A DNA stretch of 8,356 nucleotides, taken from the NCBI GenBank assembly GCA_019237175.1, contig JAFAHP010000006.1, positions 1-8,356 of the forward strand, read 5' to 3'. The notes beneath the pieces were generated by a model. The model ran no database searches and was not told the DNA's origin. It worked only from the letters and a program-made list of their open reading frames with translations. The position numbers were made by a program, and so were the translations under genes. This document shows, piece after piece, positions 6,555 to 8,356 of the stretch. Position 1 is the stretch's first letter, and the number at the start of each line of letters is the position of its first letter. This DNA comes from Alphaproteobacteria bacterium. GTDB taxonomy: Bacteria; Pseudomonadota; Alphaproteobacteria; ATCC43930; CGMCC-115725.

Positions 6555-6657
6555 GCGCGACGCGCTCGCTGCCATCGGCGCCCCAGATGGGCCTGAGCTC
6601 AACGAAACCCCGATCACCCCGCGCCGCGTGCTCGCCGCGATCAACAAGGCGCGGGAG
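6555..6657 (+). pseudogene. Relic of a second molybdopterin large subunit (3' end only)
   Basis: The plus-strand frame reads RDALAAIGA, then a four-residue longer linker, then ELNETPITPRRVLAAINKARE. The intact large subunit ends with RDALAAIGAEVNETPITPRR followed by VVAAIKKARE. Over 59 nt, 6599-6657 and 5192-5250 differ at 6 positions by hand comparison (about 90% identity), and most differences are at third codon positions or conservative. Everything upstream of this tail is missing and replaced by the quinone oxidoreductase relic. The 12-nt length difference and the substitutions show it came from a related gene, not from a recent exact duplication. It is non-functional, and no natural stop follows the homologous part until 6898. 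Confidence 0.8.
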
Positions 6658-6729
6658 GCGCCATGGAGGACGTCGCGCGGCAGGGTGGGGCGGGAAGAGG
6701 GCTGGGTGGCGGGATCCTCGCGGCGCAGG

Positions 6730-7791
6730 TCAATCCAAGACCCACGGGGCGGCGCAGGCCTGTGCGACCTGTCGGATCTGGTTGAGGAGGCCGGCTCCGA
6801 CCGGGATCCCTTCCTGCATTCGCTTTTTGGCGTAGATCCATTGCGGGTCGCCGGCGACCATGACCGGTTGCACCGGATCCATCGGCGTGGTTGCGCGTAG
6901 ATCGTTGCACAGCCGAGTGACGTCGGCGGTGAAGTCGCCGGGGTCGCGGAATAGGGCCGGATCGATCGCGATAAAACAATGGCCGATGCCGTTACCCTCC
7001 GGCTTGCCGGACAACGGATCGGTGATCAGCGTCGAACCCGGCAGGCATGCGGCCAGGATGTTGACCATCACGGCAAGCCCATAGCCCTTGTAACTCGACC
7101 CGTCCGGCGTGCCGCCGAGCGAAGTCAAAAACCCGCCCTTTTCGCGCGCCTCGGCCGGATCGGTGCTGGGTATCCCGTTTTTGTCGAGTACCCAGCCCGG
7201 CGGGCATGGCAACCCTTCATTCGCCTTGTTGCGGATGCGCCCGGCCGCCACGGTTGTCGTCGCCATGTCGAGCAGAAACGGCTCGCTGTCAGCAGTGGGC
7301 GCGGCAAACGACCAAGGGTCGGTGCCGAGCTTGGCTTCCTTGCCAAAGGTGGGAGCCACCTGGGCGAGGGAATTGCTGGTACAGGCGATGCCGATCAGCC
7401 CCTCTCTGGCCGCCATCAGGGTGTAGTAGCCGGTGGCGCCGAAATGCGCCGAATTGCGCACCGCGGTGATCGCGATCCCCGACTGCTTGGCCTTGTCGAT
7501 CGCCACCTGCATCGCAAACCGCGCCGGCACATGGCCGAGCCCGCCATCACCGTCGATCAGTGCCGAGACCGGCGTTTGTTTGATGATTTGCGGGCGGGCC
7601 TGCATATTGGCACGGCCGCTGCGGCGCGCCCGGTCGTAGCCCGGGATCATCGAGATGCCGTGGCTGTCGACCCCGTGCAGATCAGCCCAGCCGAGAATGT
7701 CGGCGGTCGTCTCGGCGTTGTCCTCCGGCATCCCCCAGGCGAGTAGGATCGCTTTCAGTTGGGCGCGGTGCTTTTCATAGGGTGCAGGCAT
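6730..7791 (-). CDS. Ldh_2-family NAD(P)-dependent dehydrogenase (malate / L-lactate type)
   Basis: A 353-residue enzyme of the Ldh_2 family, which is structurally unlike classical malate or lactate dehydrogenases. Members oxidise 2-hydroxy acids or reduce 2-oxo acids and imines (malate, sulfolactate, ureidoglycolate, diketogulonate, pyrroline-2-carboxylate). Visible family motifs are ADLHGVDSHGISMIPGY (36-52) with the conserved His44, NSAHFGATGYYTLMAA (113-128), the nucleotide-binding region LGTDPWSFAAP (155-165), LLDMATTTVAAGRI (173-186), and SSYKGYGLAVMVNILA (232-247). The usual GTNP is GTDP here. The exact substrate is not assignable. ATG 7791 was chosen over the in-frame TTG 7809 because a purine-rich GAAGAAGAG (7806-7798) lies 6 nt upstream of it. 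It lies 75 nt downstream of the alpha/beta hydrolase gene on the same strand, probably in one operon. Confidence 0.92.
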   Translation of the reverse strand: MPAPYEKHRAQLKAILLAWGMPEDNAETTADILGWADLHGVDSHGISMIPGYDRARRSGRANMQARPQIIKQTPVSALIDGDGGLGHVPARFAMQVAIDKAKQSGIAITAVRNSAHFGATGYYTLMAAREGLIGIACTSNSLAQVAPTFGKEAKLGTDPWSFAAPTADSEPFLLDMATTTVAAGRIRNKANEGLPCPPGWVLDKNGIPSTDPAEAREKGGFLTSLGGTPDGSSYKGYGLAVMVNILAACLPGSTLITDPLSGKPEGNGIGHCFIAIDPALFRDPGDFTADVTRLCNDLRATTPMDPVQPVMVAGDPQWIYAKKRMQEGIPVGAGLLNQIRQVAQACAAPWVLD

Positions 7792-7866
7792 CGGCGTCTC
7801 TTCTTCCAAAGCGCTAAGCCCTCCCCCTCGATAGGGGCAGGTTTGGGTGGCGGTGATGCGGCGCGG

Positions 7867-8356
7867 CTAAGCCCGTGCCGGGGTGTGTTTGGCAAGGAAC
7901 TCCTTGACGCGGGCTTTGGCGGTGGTCAGGGCCGGCTCGGTCTTCCACTCCGGGGTAAACTCGCAATTCGGGATCAGTTTCGAGAGCTCCTCGGAGATCG
8001 GGTAGGGGTGGGCTTCGTCATTGCCCGCGAGCACCACGCATGGCGTTCTGATCGTCTTCACAAACTCGCGGTCGGCGCAATAGACGAAACCCGCCGCGTA
8101 AAGGTTTTGGCACAACGCATCGAGCACCTGCGGTGTCGCCTCGGGGTGATCTTCGAGCGCCTCGGCCCAGGCGTTGAAGCGGGCGGGACGGCCGGGCGCC
8201 ATCGGTCCGACACGGCCAATCGGCTGCGCCATGACCGCGGATTGCACCCGCCCGGGGTGACGCTTCAACATATTGATGATGAAGGACCCGCCGATGCATT
8301 GGCCGTAAAGGTGGCATTTATCGATGTGCAAATGGTCGAGGAGAGCGATGTGGTCG
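7867..8356 (-). CDS. Alpha/beta hydrolase with a Cys nucleophile elbow (5' end missing, runs off right edge)
   Basis: The visible 162 codons cover the C-terminal part of an alpha/beta-hydrolase-fold protein; the frame is open to the window edge and the start lies outside. Before the elbow it reads ALLDHLHIDKCHLYG, typical of the family. The nucleophile elbow is GQCIGGS, so Cys (codon 8298-8296) replaces the usual Ser of G-x-S-x-G; Cys is known at this place in dienelactone hydrolases and some other subgroups. The strand and loop VVLAGNDEAHPYP near the C-terminus supplies a plausible acid (Asp) and the HP motif common in this fold. A clear catalytic His after it is not obvious; the only later His is four residues before the last Ala (AKHTPARA). 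Substrate unknown. It is upstream of the Ldh_2 gene on the same strand. Confidence 0.88.
   Translation of the reverse strand, partial: DHIALLDHLHIDKCHLYGQCIGGSFIINMLKRHPGRVQSAVMAQPIGRVGPMAPGRPARFNAWAEALEDHPEATPQVLDALCQNLYAAGFVYCADREFVKTIRTPCVVLAGNDEAHPYPISEELSKLIPNCEFTPEWKTEPALTTAKARVKEFLAKHTPARA

Noticed and set aside
6979..7746. 255-codon plus-strand open frame over the Ldh_2 gene
   Set aside because: Shadow of the minus-strand dehydrogenase, which has clear family motifs along its whole length.
7824..7837. Short hairpin CCCCT-CGAT-AGGGG between the hydrolase and dehydrogenase genes
   Set aside because: Only five base pairs and no T tract; too weak to call a terminator, and the two genes probably share a transcript.

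Overview
This GC-rich window (coding regions about 60% G+C) looks like accessory DNA from an alphaproteobacterium. I infer that from gene families and composition, not from a marker gene. Seven of the eight intact or edge-truncated genes fall into recognisable families. No RNA gene, CRISPR array, transposase or integrase is visible.

Left part (1-1436, minus strand): a tandem DUF427-domain protein that runs off the left edge, and a MarR-family regulator. The MarR gene is divergent from a compact operon (1612-5274, plus strand) encoding a three-subunit molybdenum hydroxylase of the xanthine dehydrogenase / aerobic CO dehydrogenase superfamily, in the order FAD subunit, [2Fe-2S] subunit, molybdopterin subunit. 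The three genes overlap by 4 and 11 nt, so they are probably co-translated. The large subunit has PYRGVGRP where form I CO dehydrogenases carry the Cys active-site loop, so it is unlikely to be a true CO dehydrogenase. Its substrate is unknown. The shared upstream region holds a TTGACA box and a perfect 13-bp palindrome, which makes local control by the MarR protein plausible.

Middle part (5275-6460, minus strand): a HigB/HigA-type toxin-antitoxin module in toxin-first order, with a 19-bp palindrome just upstream of higB. The antitoxin is unusual. After a normal HigA-like helix-turn-helix half it carries about 140 extra residues encoded by DNA near 44% G+C, against about 62% for the helix-turn-helix half. 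It looks like a mosaic fusion and is the most promising candidate for something undescribed.

Scar (6461-6657): two gene relics lie back to back. One is a minus-strand fragment of a quinone oxidoreductase (MDR family). The other is a plus-strand copy of the last ~30 codons of a molybdopterin subunit, about 90% identical over 59 nt to the end of the intact large-subunit gene. The toxin-antitoxin module therefore sits between two copies of the same gene end, which suggests insertion or recombination at that place.

Right part (6730-8356, minus strand): an Ldh_2-family NAD(P)-dependent malate/lactate-type dehydrogenase, preceded by an alpha/beta hydrolase cut by the right edge that has Cys in place of Ser in its nucleophile elbow. 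With the molybdenum hydroxylase they suggest a catabolic neighbourhood (hydroxylation, hydrolysis, 2-hydroxy-acid oxidation), but nothing in the sequence fixes the substrate.
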